64,000 nt of DNA, taken from assembly GCA_022842725.1 (NCBI GenBank), contig JALHOZ010000001.1:62001-126000 (forward strand). The letters are read 5' to 3'. This DNA comes from Saprospiraceae bacterium (lineage in GTDB: Bacteria > Bacteroidota > Bacteroidia > Chitinophagales > Saprospiraceae). Under the pieces are notes generated by a model. It did not search any database. It was not told the DNA's origin and was given only the letters and a program-made list of their open reading frames with translations. Position 1 is the stretch's first letter; every line of letters starts with the position of its first letter. Below, in pieces: positions 55,127-64,000 of the stretch. Made by a program: the position numbers and the translations under genes.

Positions 55127-55428
55127 TTGTTTTGGCTAATTTTTAGATAAAACCATTAGGTTTTACCGTTAAAAATGTTTGAAATTTTTAATAATCCCCA
55201 CAATTATAATGAAAAAACCTTGCTATTGGTTTATTTTAAGATCCGTTAGTGTATTAATAAAGGTTTGACCGGGTTATTTCAAATGTAAATTGTAATCAAA
55301 AAGATTTCTGTACTTTTACCTCTATTCCATCAATTCATTTAATTTTACCTCTTGATTGATTGGTTAGGTCATAAACGCATTTCCTTCCAAATTTTTTCTA
55401 TTCTTCAAATCGCCGAAATCCAATTCAA
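55127..55428. other. Divergent intergenic region
   Basis: 302 AT-rich bases between the antiporter (minus) and the propeller-amidohydrolase gene (plus). The only clear structure is the inverted repeat at 55148-55165. No confident -7/-33 pair was found on either strand. Confidence 0.55.
55148..55165. promoter_or_regulatory. Inverted repeat upstream of the antiporter gene
   Basis: TAAAACC-ATTA-GGTTTTA, a perfect 7-base-arm palindrome, 22 bases upstream of the antiporter ATG. It could be an operator or a leader hairpin. No regulator gene is adjacent. Confidence 0.35.
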
Positions 55429-58400
55429 ATGGCCAAAATATTTTTATCTCTTTTTTTTGTGTTGACCCTATCTTTTCCTTCTCTGGCTCAGGAAAAACCG
55501 ACCTGGGATGTCAATAATCCTCCGGGCAACTTTAAGGATGTTTCCTTTGATGTCAATGAAGGCACCTGGATGAATATCGATGTGAGTCCCGACGGAAAAA
55601 CGATAGCTTTTGACCTACTCGGCGATATTTATACCATGCCGGTCACCGGCGGGCAGGCAAGCTGTATCCGCAGTGGTCTGGCCTGGGAAGTTCAGCCGAG
55701 ATGGAGTCCTGACGGTAAAAAAATATTGTTTACCAGCGATTACAAAGGCGGAGACAACATTTTTTATATGGATGTCGATGGTCAAAATGTAAAACAAATC
55801 ACCAAAGAAAGTTTCCGACTGCTCAATAATGCCGTCTGGATGCCGGATGGTCAGTACATCGTAGCCAGAAAACATTTTACATCAGGTCGTTCCCTGGGTG
55901 CCGGCGAAATGTGGATGTACCACATTTCAGGCGGTGAAGGTATCCAACTGACCAAACGAAAAAATGATCAGCAGGATGTCAACGAACCCTGTATTTCTGC
56001 TGATGGTAAAAAACTATTCTACAGCGAAGACATGTATCCCGGCGGATATTTTCAATACAACAAGGATCCGAACAATGAAATATTTGTCATCCAGTCTTAC
56101 GATTTTACCACCGGCGAAATCAAACGTGTGACCGGAGGCAGTGGCGGCGCCTGTCGTCCTCAGATCTCACACAAAGGTGATCATCTGGCATTCGTGCGCA
56201 GGATCAGAGAAAAATCGGTTCTTTTTATCCGGGAATTGTCCAGCGGCAAAGAGTGGCCGGTATATGACGCACTTTCCAAAGACCAACAGGAAGCCTGGAC
56301 CATCTTCGGAATCTATACAGGATTTGACTGGACACCTGACGACAAACACATTATCATCTGGGCAAAAGGAAAAATATGGAAGATTGATGTGGCAACCAAA
56401 TCTGCCACAGAAATTTCTTTCCAGGTCAAAGCTAATCACAAACTCATGGAGACCGTAGTTTTCGAAAATCCTGCTTTCGAAGATGAGTTTGAAGTAAAAG
56501 TTTTGCGAAACCTTACCACCTCGCCTGATGGCAAAAAAATAGTCTTCAGTGCTTTGGGAAATCTTTATATGTCTGAAAATTTCGGAACACCCAAACCTTT
56601 GTTTTCAGGTGATGATATCGAAGCGGAAGCAAACTTCAGCCCGGATGGTAATAAATTGGTCTACGTCACCTGGAATGACGAAACCATGGGCGCCATCAGA
56701 TTGTACGATATGGCCACCGGTACTTCAAAAGTGTTGACTAAAGACCCTGCCATTTACCGGACGCCTTCCTTCTCACCGGATGGAAAAACCATCGTCTACC
56801 GCAAGGAAGGGGGCAACGGTCACCAGGGATATCTCTACAGCCTCGAAGCCGGGATTTATACGTTGAGTGTCGATGGCGGCGAACCAAAATTTATCACCGG
56901 AGAGGGAGAAAAACCACAATTTTCGGCAACAGGTAAAGAAATCATGTTTACTACCGGCGGATTTTTATTTGGCTCCATTTCCAAAGCCTTTAAAAAATAT
57001 GATTTGGAAAATAAAAAGACCCATATTATTTTTAATACCAGCTATACGACAAATTTTGTTCCGAGTCCTGACAATTTATGGATCGCCTTCACAGAGCTCC
57101 ATAAAGTTTATGTCGCTCCTATGCCGGCGACCGGACAACCCATCGGTATTTCGGCCAAAACCAAAGCTGTTCCGGTAGCGCAGGTAGCCAAAGATGCCGG
57201 TTACAACCTGCATTGGTCTGCGGACAGCAAAAAACTGTTTTGGACCCTGGGGAATGAATATTATTCAGAGCCTTTACAAAGAAGGTTTTTGTTTCTGGAA
57301 GGAGCTTTGGACAGTATTCCGCCGATGGACTCCACAGGCACTAAAATTGTATTGAAAGTCAAATCCGACAAACCCAAAGGAAAAATTGCTTTCAAAAACG
57401 CAAATATCATCACCATGGAAAACAATCAGGTGATCAAAAACGGAACGGTGGTCGTGGACGGAAATAAGATCGTCTATGTGGGAGCATCAGGCGGAGCACC
57501 GATAGACAAAAACACCAAAGTGATCGATGTCAAAGGAAAATCCATCATGCCGGGTCTCATCGATGTTCATGCCCATCTCGGAGCGTTCAGAGATGGCATC
57601 AGTCCGCAAAAACACTGGGAATATTTTGCCAATCTTGCCTTTGGGGTGACGACGACACACGACCCTTCTTCTAACAGCGAAATCACCTTTGCCCAATCAG
57701 AAATGGTCAAAGCAGGAGCCCTTACCGGACCGAGGATTTTTTCGACGGGAACGATATTGTACGGAGCTGACGGGGATTTTAAAGCAGAAGTCAACAGCCT
57801 CGAAGATGCCAAATCAGCGCTACGCCGTACCAAAGCTTTGGGTGCATTTTCTGTCAAATCGTACAACCAACCCAGGAGAGAACAACGACAACAAGTCATC
57901 GAAGCAGCCCGCCAATTAGGCATCAGGGTAGTGCCTGAAGGTGGTTCGTTTTTTTATCACAACCTGACTATGGTGGCCGATGGTCATACAAGTGTCGAGC
58001 ACAATCTTCCGGTTGCACCTTTATACAACGATGTCATACAGTTTTGGTCACGGACACAGACCAGCAATACGCCGACCCTGATCGTCAATTACGGAGGTAT
58101 CAACGGTGAATATTACTGGTATCAGAAAACCGAAGTCTGGAAAAATAAAAAATTGTTGACCTTCACACCAAGACCGGTGATTGACGCCAGATCGAGACAC
58201 AGAACGATGGTCCCGGACGAAGAATACGAAAACGGACACATTCTGACCTCAAAATCCCTCAAAAAACTAAACGATGCCGGAGTCAAAATCAATCTCGGTG
58301 CCCACGGCCAGATTCAGGGTATAGGCGCTCATTGGGAATTGTGGATGCTTCAACAAGGCGGCATGACCAATCATGAAGCTTTGTATTGTGCCACGATGAA

Positions 58401-58692
58401 CGGTGCCAAACTCCTGGGCATGGAAAAAGAAATCGGTTCGCTCAAAGCCGGAAAACTGGCAGATCTCATTGTAATCGACGGCAATCCATTGACTGATATC
58501 CGTCTGAGTGAAAAAGTGCTCTACACCATGGTCAACGGCAGATTATACGATACCGAAAACATGAACGAGATCGGAAATACCCAAAAAACGAGGACCAAAT
58601 TTTTCTGGGAACTCGACGGCAGCGGCAATATTTTTCCGTTTTTTTCCGACACACACGGGATTATGGGCGGCAAATGTGCTTGTGGTTTGTAG
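55429..58692 (+). CDS. TolB-propeller/amidohydrolase fusion, exported
   Basis: A 1087-residue protein with signal peptide (1-20, ending SLAQ), a long PD40/TolB-like beta-propeller region (about 40-620) with many blades (SPDGKTIAFDL, SPDGKKILFTSDY, SPDGKTIVYRKEG), then an amidohydrolase domain (about 645-1045) with metal-binding H714/H716 in DVHAHLG, later histidines in ADGHTSVEHN and NLGAHGQIQG, and the family's C-terminal GSLKAGKLADLIVIDGNPL. This fusion is known in Bacteroidota and Proteobacteria, with a suggested role in peptide or D-aminoacyl-type substrate breakdown. It ends KCACGL, an unusual cysteine-containing C-terminus. Monocistronic. Confidence 0.88.
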   Translation: MAKIFLSLFFVLTLSFPSLAQEKPTWDVNNPPGNFKDVSFDVNEGTWMNIDVSPDGKTIAFDLLGDIYTMPVTGGQASCIRSGLAWEVQPRWSPDGKKILFTSDYKGGDNIFYMDVDGQNVKQITKESFRLLNNAVWMPDGQYIVARKHFTSGRSLGAGEMWMYHISGGEGIQLTKRKNDQQDVNEPCISADGKKLFYSEDMYPGGYFQYNKDPNNEIFVIQSYDFTTGEIKRVTGGSGGACRPQISHKGDHLAFVRRIREKSVLFIRELSSGKEWPVYDALSKDQQEAWTIFGIYTGFDWTPDDKHIIIWAKGKIWKIDVATKSATEISFQVKANHKLMETVVFENPAFEDEFEVKVLRNLTTSPDGKKIVFSALGNLYMSENFGTPKPLFSGDDIEAEANFSPDGNKLVYVTWNDETMGAIRLYDMATGTSKVLTKDPAIYRTPSFSPDGKTIVYRKEGGNGHQGYLYSLEAGIYTLSVDGGEPKFITGEGEKPQFSATGKEIMFTTGGFLFGSISKAFKKYDLENKKTHIIFNTSYTTNFVPSPDNLWIAFTELHKVYVAPMPATGQPIGISAKTKAVPVAQVAKDAGYNLHWSADSKKLFWTLGNEYYSEPLQRRFLFLEGALDSIPPMDSTGTKIVLKVKSDKPKGKIAFKNANIITMENNQVIKNGTVVVDGNKIVYVGASGGAPIDKNTKVIDVKGKSIMPGLIDVHAHLGAFRDGISPQKHWEYFANLAFGVTTTHDPSSNSEITFAQSEMVKAGALTGPRIFSTGTILYGADGDFKAEVNSLEDAKSALRRTKALGAFSVKSYNQPRREQRQQVIEAARQLGIRVVPEGGSFFYHNLTMVADGHTSVEHNLPVAPLYNDVIQFWSRTQTSNTPTLIVNYGGINGEYYWYQKTEVWKNKKLLTFTPRPVIDARSRHRTMVPDEEYENGHILTSKSLKKLNDAGVKINLGAHGQIQGIGAHWELWMLQQGGMTNHEALYCATMNGAKLLGMEKEIGSLKAGKLADLIVIDGNPLTDIRLSEKVLYTMVNGRLYDTENMNEIGNTQKTRTKFFWELDGSGNIFPFFSDTHGIMGGKCACGL

Positions 58693-58829
58693 GAGAAGGT
58701 TTTGATAATTTACAACTTTTAGGATATCCAAAAGATATAAAATCTTTCTAAATCCAATTTGTCAATTATAGTAAATACAAATGAATTATGTATTTATAAT
58801 TGTACTACCGTATTGTTATAATATTCCCA

Positions 58830-59903
58830 TCACATCTTATACACCAAAGCATTGATGTTCATACCGGCGCCGACAGAAGCGAGCATGATGACATCGCCAT
58901 CTTCGACTTTCTGATGTTCTACCGTGCCTTGCAGAACCATATCAAATAAGGTCGGAATGGTCGCCACGGAGCTGTTGCCCAACATGTGAATACTCATCGG
59001 CATGACGTGTTCCGGTGTAGGCACACCGTAGAGTTTGTAAAACCGGTGGATAATGGCTTCGTCCATTTTTTCGTTGGCCTGATGTAAAAATACTTTTTTC
59101 AGATTTTTGATGTCAATGGCAGAACTTTCCAACGCAAACTTCATCGCTACCGGTACATTTTTGAGCGCATATTCGTAGATTTTACGACCATGCATTTTGA
59201 TGTACCGCACATCCGGATCTTCGTTTTTATTGTAAGAATTGCCAAAAAACAAATAATACACTTCATCCGTAGTATCAGAACGGGTGGCATGACTCAAAAT
59301 CCCTCTTTTGACGTACTCTTCTTTGGCCTCGAGCAAACAGGCTCCGGCTCCGTCAGAATAGATCATCGAATCCCGGTCATGTGGGTCAATCACCCTGGAA
59401 AGGGTTTCTGTGCCCACTACCAAAACCTTTCGTGCAATCCCCGCCTTGATAAATGCATGTCCCTGTATCACACCTTCTACCCAGCCCGGACAACCAAAAA
59501 GGATGTCGTACGCCACACAATTTGGATTTTTGATACCCAACCTGTGTTTGATTCTTGATGCCAGACTCGGCAATATATCGCTCTGAATGGCTGCTGATTT
59601 GACATCGCCAAAATTATGTGCCACAATGATATAATCTATCGTTTCCCGGTCTGTTCCTGCATTAATGATGGCTTTTTCAGCGGCAAAATATCCGATATCA
59701 GAAGAATTCAGCTGTACATCTGCATACCTTCTTTCTTTGATTCCGGTGATGCCCGTAAATTTTTCAATGATGACATCATTCGGATTTGTTATGGGCGTGC
59801 CATCTTCGTTCAAAAACTGACTTTCCAAAAAAGCACTGTTGGGCTTTTTGACCTCCGGTATATAACTACCCATTCCTGTGATAACGGTGTTCTGAACAAG
59901 CAT
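58830..59903 (-). CDS. 3-oxoacyl-ACP synthase III-like (KAS III/FabH family) enzyme
   Basis: A 357-residue thiolase-fold enzyme with the KAS III triad C138 (FGCPGWVEG), H274 (FLHQANEKM) and N310 (MLGNSSVA). The N-terminal insertion (LNEDGTPITNPNDVIIEKFTGI) distinguishes it from the housekeeping FabH and matches the subgroup common in Bacteroidota, which acts in fatty acid or aryl-polyene/resorcinol-type lipid synthesis. No other fatty acid or polyketide genes are adjacent, so a specific pathway cannot be assigned. Divergent from the TonB-dependent receptor at 60143. Confidence 0.9.
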   Translation of the reverse strand: MLVQNTVITGMGSYIPEVKKPNSAFLESQFLNEDGTPITNPNDVIIEKFTGITGIKERRYADVQLNSSDIGYFAAEKAIINAGTDRETIDYIIVAHNFGDVKSAAIQSDILPSLASRIKHRLGIKNPNCVAYDILFGCPGWVEGVIQGHAFIKAGIARKVLVVGTETLSRVIDPHDRDSMIYSDGAGACLLEAKEEYVKRGILSHATRSDTTDEVYYLFFGNSYNKNEDPDVRYIKMHGRKIYEYALKNVPVAMKFALESSAIDIKNLKKVFLHQANEKMDEAIIHRFYKLYGVPTPEHVMPMSIHMLGNSSVATIPTLFDMVLQGTVEHQKVEDGDVIMLASVGAGMNINALVYKM

Positions 59904-60020
59904 ATGATAGGGTTCTGATTAAATAATCGTTGAAATTACGTAATATTGTGACTTTATTATGATTCAATCGTTTTTTATCAATTGGTTGTGCAAAATTAAC
60001 AATTATTTTACAGTAATTCC

Positions 60021-60104
60021 TTGTTACAACTTTTGCAAAAATCATTCAAAAAATATTTAAGATAACTTTAACAGTTCGTTATTTATTTGTTGCAACAAAT
60101 AAAT
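60021..60104. promoter_or_regulatory. Cluster of palindromes, putative operator region
   Basis: A perfect 24-base palindrome at 60081-60104 (arm ATTTATTTGTTG), a near-copy of its core TTGTTaCAAC at 60021-60030, and the palindrome TTTTGCAAAA at 60031-60040. The large one overlaps the expected -33 region of the receptor promoter, so repression by a dimeric regulator is plausible. Confidence 0.5.
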
Positions 60105-60115
60105 TCCTTCCCTGT

Positions 60116-60123
60116 TACCTTTC
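60116..60123 (+). promoter_or_regulatory. -7-like box of the TonB-dependent receptor gene
   Basis: TACCTTTC (one mismatch to TAnnTTTG), 19 bases upstream of the ATG. Transcription would start near 60130. Confidence 0.35.
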
Positions 60124-60142
60124 GTTTAAACCATATTCCTGC

Positions 60143-62584
60143 ATGAAGCTTTTTATTTTTATCCTTTCGTTTTTTGTCTTTTATACAATTTCTGCACAGC
60201 CGGGTTCGGGTCAGCGGCCACCGCAAATTAAAGTGACCGGTCTGGTGACAGATAAAGTGTCAGGACAGCCCCTTGAATTTGCTTCCATCACTTTACAACA
60301 TGTAAGAAGATCCGAAATCATCACCGGAGGACTGACAGATGCAAAGGGTCGTTTTGACATCGATATGATGGCAGGAGTGTATAATATCACCATTGAATTT
60401 CTTTCTTACGCGACCCTGACCATTCCCAACAAAGAATTAAAAAGTACCATGGATCTGGGCTCGTTTGCTCTGGCACCGGACGATCAGTTGCTCGACGAAC
60501 TGACCATCAGAGCTGAGAGAACAACGGTAGAAATGAAACTGGACAAAAGAGTGTACAACCTTGGCCAGGACCTCATGGTAAAAGGTGGAACCGCAAGCGA
60601 CGTTCTGGACAATGTTCCTTCCGTTGCCGTTGATGCCGAAGGAAACGTTTCTCTCAGAGGCAATGAAAGTGTGCGTATTTTTATCGACGGAAGACCATCC
60701 AATGCTATCAATATCAATGACGCACTCAAACTTATACCTGCAGAATCCCTCGAAAAAGTCGAAGTAATCACCAACCCTTCTGCGCGTTATGACGCTGAAG
60801 GAAGTAGTGGCATCATCAATATCATCCTGAAAAAAGGAAAGGATACCGGATTAAACGGAATTTTTACAGCTACCGCTGGTTATCCCGAAAATACAACCCT
60901 TACCGGGAACCTGAATTATAAAATGAAAAAAATTAATATTTTTACTTCTCAGGGATTTCGAAAAACAGCCAGTCCGGGTACCTTTCTGAATGAATCGAGA
61001 TTTATTGACAGACAAACAGGCGATACCAGAAGTTACATCAATGAAAACCGCGATTTTGACAGAAAAAATTTAGGGTATAACGGAAATCTTGGTTTTGACT
61101 GGTATGTTGCTCCTAAAACTACCTGGACAAACATGATTTTATACCGAAATTCAGGTGAAAACGAATTGATCAATACACGATTGGACTTTTTTGACAATAC
61201 GGAGGCTTATCAGAATTCACTTTTCAGGATCAATGATGGAAGTGGCTTTGAAAACAACATCGAATTTGCATCCAATTTCAGACACGATTTTAAAAAACAA
61301 GACCACAAACTGACTTTTGATGTCTCCATTTCAAAAAGTATGGATGACGAAATATTTGATATTCAGGACATTACCCGTGAAAGAAATGATATTGGGACCG
61401 ACCAGTTTAATCAGATGTACCAACTGGATTATGTGCAACCTTTTGGCCAAAACAGCCGGTTTGAAGCCGGCTATCGCGGAAATTTTATCGTTTCGGAAAG
61501 AGATTTTGTTTATGAAAAATTTCTGGACAATGATTGGGTCAATCAAACCGATTTTTCCAATGTGTTTCAATACAAAGAGTTTGTGCATGCTTTTTATACC
61601 CAGTACGGAAGCAAAATTAAAAAGTTCAACTACCTGCTTGGAATGAGGTGGGAAGACTCAAACATTGATGTCAACCAATTTACAGCAAATGATTTAAACA
61701 ATAAAAGATACAACAACTTTTTCCCGAGTGCATTCCTGAATTACGAATTTGATCAAAGTTTCGGCGTTTCTCTTTCTTACAGCCGTAGAGTACAAAGACC
61801 CAGAGGCAGACAATTGAATCCTTTTTCAGAAATCAGCAGCAACCTCAATATTTTCCGGGGAAATCCGGATCTCGATCCTGTTTTTACAGATGCCATCGAC
61901 TTTGGTCTGATCAAACGTTGGGAAAAGGTCACCCTGAATGCAACGGCTTACTACAACGTTTCTACCGATGCATTTCAGTTTGTGAGAAGACAATCCGGTT
62001 TGACCCTTCCTGACGGAACGCCTGTCATATTCACGGGTCCTGTCAATGCCGGAAACGAACAAAGACTCGGTGTTGAGTTTACAGCTAATGTCAACCCAAC
62101 CAAAAAACTGAGAATCAACGGTAATGTTAACTTTTTCAGGTTGGAAAATACCGGATCGTTTTCATATACCAGCCTTTCCGGCGAAAACCTGACCATCAAT
62201 CTGGAAAACGAAGCTTTTACCTGGTCGGCAAGAGTCAATTCGAAATATACCTTACCTCTGAAAATAGACTGGCAGCTCAATTTTTCTTATAACGCTCCGC
62301 AACAAACAGCACAAGGAAGGACGATCGGAATCGCTGCATTAAATACCGCCTTCAGCAAAGATATTCTCAAAGATAAAGCAACCGTAAATATCAATATTTC
62401 TGACCTTTTTAATTCGAGAAGGAGGATTTTTGAAGCCAATATTCCGGATGTTTTGTACTCGTATACCAATATGCAGTGGAGAGTGAGACAGATTACCTTT
62501 GGTTTTACGTACCGCTTTAACAGGAAAAAATCCGACAGAGATCAACAAAGACCACAAAGAGAGGAAATGGACGGTATGATGTAG
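60143..62584 (+). CDS. TonB-dependent receptor, CarboxypepD_reg/OMP_b-brl_3 type
   Basis: An 813-residue outer-membrane protein: signal peptide (1-19, ending TISAQ), a carboxypeptidase-regulatory-like domain (about 30-115, VTGLVTDKVSGQPLEFASITL), a plug domain (about 130-230, VAVDAEGNVSLRGNESVRIFIDGRPSNA and NPSARYDAEGSSGIINIILKK), and a barrel-type region of the OMP_b-brl_3 kind with SYSRRVQRPRGRQLNPF. The tail after the last strand is hydrophilic (NRKKSDRDQQRPQREEMDGMM), unusual for receptors that normally end in an aromatic residue. The substrate is unknown. It is preceded by the palindrome cluster, suggesting regulated expression. Confidence 0.92.
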   Translation: MKLFIFILSFFVFYTISAQPGSGQRPPQIKVTGLVTDKVSGQPLEFASITLQHVRRSEIITGGLTDAKGRFDIDMMAGVYNITIEFLSYATLTIPNKELKSTMDLGSFALAPDDQLLDELTIRAERTTVEMKLDKRVYNLGQDLMVKGGTASDVLDNVPSVAVDAEGNVSLRGNESVRIFIDGRPSNAININDALKLIPAESLEKVEVITNPSARYDAEGSSGIINIILKKGKDTGLNGIFTATAGYPENTTLTGNLNYKMKKINIFTSQGFRKTASPGTFLNESRFIDRQTGDTRSYINENRDFDRKNLGYNGNLGFDWYVAPKTTWTNMILYRNSGENELINTRLDFFDNTEAYQNSLFRINDGSGFENNIEFASNFRHDFKKQDHKLTFDVSISKSMDDEIFDIQDITRERNDIGTDQFNQMYQLDYVQPFGQNSRFEAGYRGNFIVSERDFVYEKFLDNDWVNQTDFSNVFQYKEFVHAFYTQYGSKIKKFNYLLGMRWEDSNIDVNQFTANDLNNKRYNNFFPSAFLNYEFDQSFGVSLSYSRRVQRPRGRQLNPFSEISSNLNIFRGNPDLDPVFTDAIDFGLIKRWEKVTLNATAYYNVSTDAFQFVRRQSGLTLPDGTPVIFTGPVNAGNEQRLGVEFTANVNPTKKLRINGNVNFFRLENTGSFSYTSLSGENLTINLENEAFTWSARVNSKYTLPLKIDWQLNFSYNAPQQTAQGRTIGIAALNTAFSKDILKDKATVNINISDLFNSRRRIFEANIPDVLYSYTNMQWRVRQITFGFTYRFNRKKSDRDQQRPQREEMDGMM

Positions 62585-62621
62585 GTAGAAACTATTGATT
62601 TTGGTAAATATAAACGATAAA

Positions 62622-64000
62622 TCAAGGTTTCCATTCCACACTTTCTACCCAATGTACAGCTTTTTTGTCGGAAAAGTCGGATATCTGATGCCGGCAACTG
62701 AATCCGTTTGCGACGATCATGGTTTCTGACGAACATTGCCTAACAGCCGGCAAAAGAACGTTTTCACCTATGATTTTTGACACCTCAAAGTGTTCTTTTT
62801 CATAACCAAAAGATCCTGCCATGCCACAACAACCCGTATCCGGCACAGAAAGATTTACCTTGTCCATTTGTTGATATAGGGTTGTCATACCTTTGGTTCC
62901 GAAACTTGCTTTTTGATGACAATGACCGTGCAGGAGGATGTCTTTTGATTTTCCCACCAACCTGCCTTTGATCCGACCATTTTCCATTTCTTCAGTGATA
63001 AAAACGTCTATAGCTTTGATGTTTTTTTGCATTTGTCCGGCAAGACTTTCATCTTCTATCAAATCCGGAAGGTCATCTGTTAATGCCGAAGTACAGGATG
63101 GTTCGCAAACTACTACTGTCCATCCCTTTTCAAAATATGGTTTGAGTTTTTGCGCCAAAACGCTGCCTTCTTTTTTTGCTTCTTTCAAAAATCCATTGGA
63201 GATTTTAGGTCTTTGGCAACAACCCACCGAAGCCAAAACCACTTCATATCCACAATCATTTAACAAACGAATAGCCGATTTGCCTACATGGGGTTCGTGA
63301 TAGTTGATATACGTATCAGCAAATAATACCACTGTTTTGTCGTATTTTTTTGTTGATTTTTGTCGGTTGTACCATTGTTCAAGGGTCCCGGAAGCATAAT
63401 CAGGCAATACACGCCTTTTGTCAATCCGGATCACTTTTTCAGCCAGATGTCTGAAGATCACATTTTTTTGCACAAAATTGATGACGGGTGCCTTCCATCC
63501 CGAAAAAGTTCGCGCAAAAAAGTGGTTGTTGCGGATCATTTTTTCCCGTAAGGAAATATGGCCGGCATCATATTTTTTCTGGAGAACTTCACTTTTCAGT
63601 TTTGCCATATCCACATTCGACGGACATTCTGACTTGCAGGCTTTGCAGGACAAACAAAGATCCATGACTTCCAAAACCTTAGGGTCTGTCAAAGAATCAA
63701 AATCCATCTGTCCCGAAATCGCCATCCTGAGTGCATTGGCCCTTCCCCGGGTGCTGTCCTGTTCTTCGGACGTAGCTCTGAAACTCGGACACATCGTTCC
63801 GCCAAAATGATTCCGGCAGGCGCCCACACCCGAACAATTGTGAACCAAAGCTTCAAAAGAATGATCTTTCCGGTATTGGTAGACAAAATTATTTTTTTTG
63901 TCTTCATAAGCGGCTCCATACCTCAGGTGGGTATCCATAGGCGGAACATCTATGATGATACCGGGATTCATCAGGTGGTCGGGATCAAAAAGATTTTTTA
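62622..64000 (-). CDS. FAD/Fe-S oxidoreductase, C-terminal part (GlpC-like), cut by the window end
   Basis: The minus-strand frame is open to the last base; codons before the first in-frame ATG (63971) encode KNLFDPDHL, the end of an FAD-linked oxidase C-terminal domain (LFDPDHLMNPG), so the true start lies beyond 64000. The visible part holds cysteine clusters CSGVGAC and CLSCKACKSECP for [4Fe-4S] centres, then two CCG domains (VGCCQRP, CEPSC, HGHCHQK, DTGCCGMAGSFGYEKEH). This is the layout of large D-lactate/glycolate-type dehydrogenases in which an FAD domain is fused to a GlpC-like domain; a 2-hydroxy acid is the probable substrate. Convergent with the receptor gene; an imperfect inverted repeat (62588-62631) lies between them. 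Confidence 0.9.
   Translation of the reverse strand, partial: KNLFDPDHLMNPGIIIDVPPMDTHLRYGAAYEDKKNNFVYQYRKDHSFEALVHNCSGVGACRNHFGGTMCPSFRATSEEQDSTRGRANALRMAISGQMDFDSLTDPKVLEVMDLCLSCKACKSECPSNVDMAKLKSEVLQKKYDAGHISLREKMIRNNHFFARTFSGWKAPVINFVQKNVIFRHLAEKVIRIDKRRVLPDYASGTLEQWYNRQKSTKKYDKTVVLFADTYINYHEPHVGKSAIRLLNDCGYEVVLASVGCCQRPKISNGFLKEAKKEGSVLAQKLKPYFEKGWTVVVCEPSCTSALTDDLPDLIEDESLAGQMQKNIKAIDVFITEEMENGRIKGRLVGKSKDILLHGHCHQKASFGTKGMTTLYQQMDKVNLSVPDTGCCGMAGSFGYEKEHFEVSKIIGENVLLPAVRQCSSETMIVANGFSCRHQISDFSDKKAVHWVESVEWKP

Noticed and set aside
62588-62631. Inverted repeat between the receptor and oxidoreductase genes as a bidirectional terminator
   Set aside because: The arms have a bulge, the loop is 17 bases and T-runs are weak, so I only mention it.

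Overview
The window is a 64 kb stretch of a low-GC Bacteroidota chromosome. An environmental Saprospiria/Cytophagia-like lineage is my best guess, but no rRNA or marker tree is available here. The grounds are: five proteins ending in type IX secretion (T9SS) sorting tails, a SusC/SusD pair, TonB-dependent receptors with CarboxypepD_reg-like N-termini, a DUF1800/DUF1501 pair, an HU gene, and promoters of the Bacteroidota type (-33 TTTG, -7 TAnnTTTG) with almost no Shine-Dalgarno sequences. I found no tRNA, rRNA, CRISPR array, prophage or intact insertion sequence.

Layout. 1-2.1 kb: the end of a membrane protein, a HisKA_3 sensor kinase and a LuxR/NarL-type response regulator. 2.1-9.8 kb: a TPR lipoprotein-like protein, a T9SS cargo protein, a DUF1015 protein with an amidohydrolase, an Rpn-like PD-(D/E)XK nuclease, a Trp/Arg-rich exported protein, HU with a near-ideal promoter and terminator, and a small lipoprotein. 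9.8-14.8 kb: a TPR protein and a very large HELVH-protease/TolB-propeller/barrel protein, probably one operon. 15-20 kb: SusC-SusD pair closed by a strong terminator. 20-25 kb: YraN, then a discoidin-like T9SS protein with DUF1800 and DUF1501 proteins, closed by a strong terminator. 25-29.4 kb: EamA and AI-2E transporters, then an LpxH-like phosphoesterase overlapping an MJ1255-type glycosyltransferase. 29.6-33.1 kb: a redoxin followed by a secreted haem/copper monooxygenase with all six PHM-type copper ligands, then an MsrB-MsrA fusion. 33.5-37.8 kb: a GNAT-fold protein, a GMC oxidoreductase coupled to 3-methyladenine glycosylase, and an unknown gene. 37.8-40.7 kb: a gene-poor, AT-rich accessory-looking stretch with a T9SS protein, an SRPBCC protein, a membrane protein and a GC-rich hairpin bounded by direct repeats. 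41-47.1 kb: a nine-domain fasciclin protein divergent from an ECF sigma factor and its membrane partner. 47.2-53.5 kb: the cell-shape operon mreB-mreC-mreD-mrdA with purF upstream; rodA is not at its usual place. 53.7-64 kb: a K+/H+ antiporter, a propeller-amidohydrolase fusion, a KAS III-like enzyme divergent from a TonB-dependent receptor across a region rich in palindromes, and the C-terminal part of an FAD/Fe-S oxidoreductase that runs off the window.

Best candidates for something new: the redoxin plus haem-PHM monooxygenase pair; the fasciclin/ECF/anti-sigma-barrel locus with its mosaic repeat history; and three non-coding elements (about 26.1, 38.2 and 40.0 kb) that look like dispersed or mobile units and would be tested by searching the rest of the genome.
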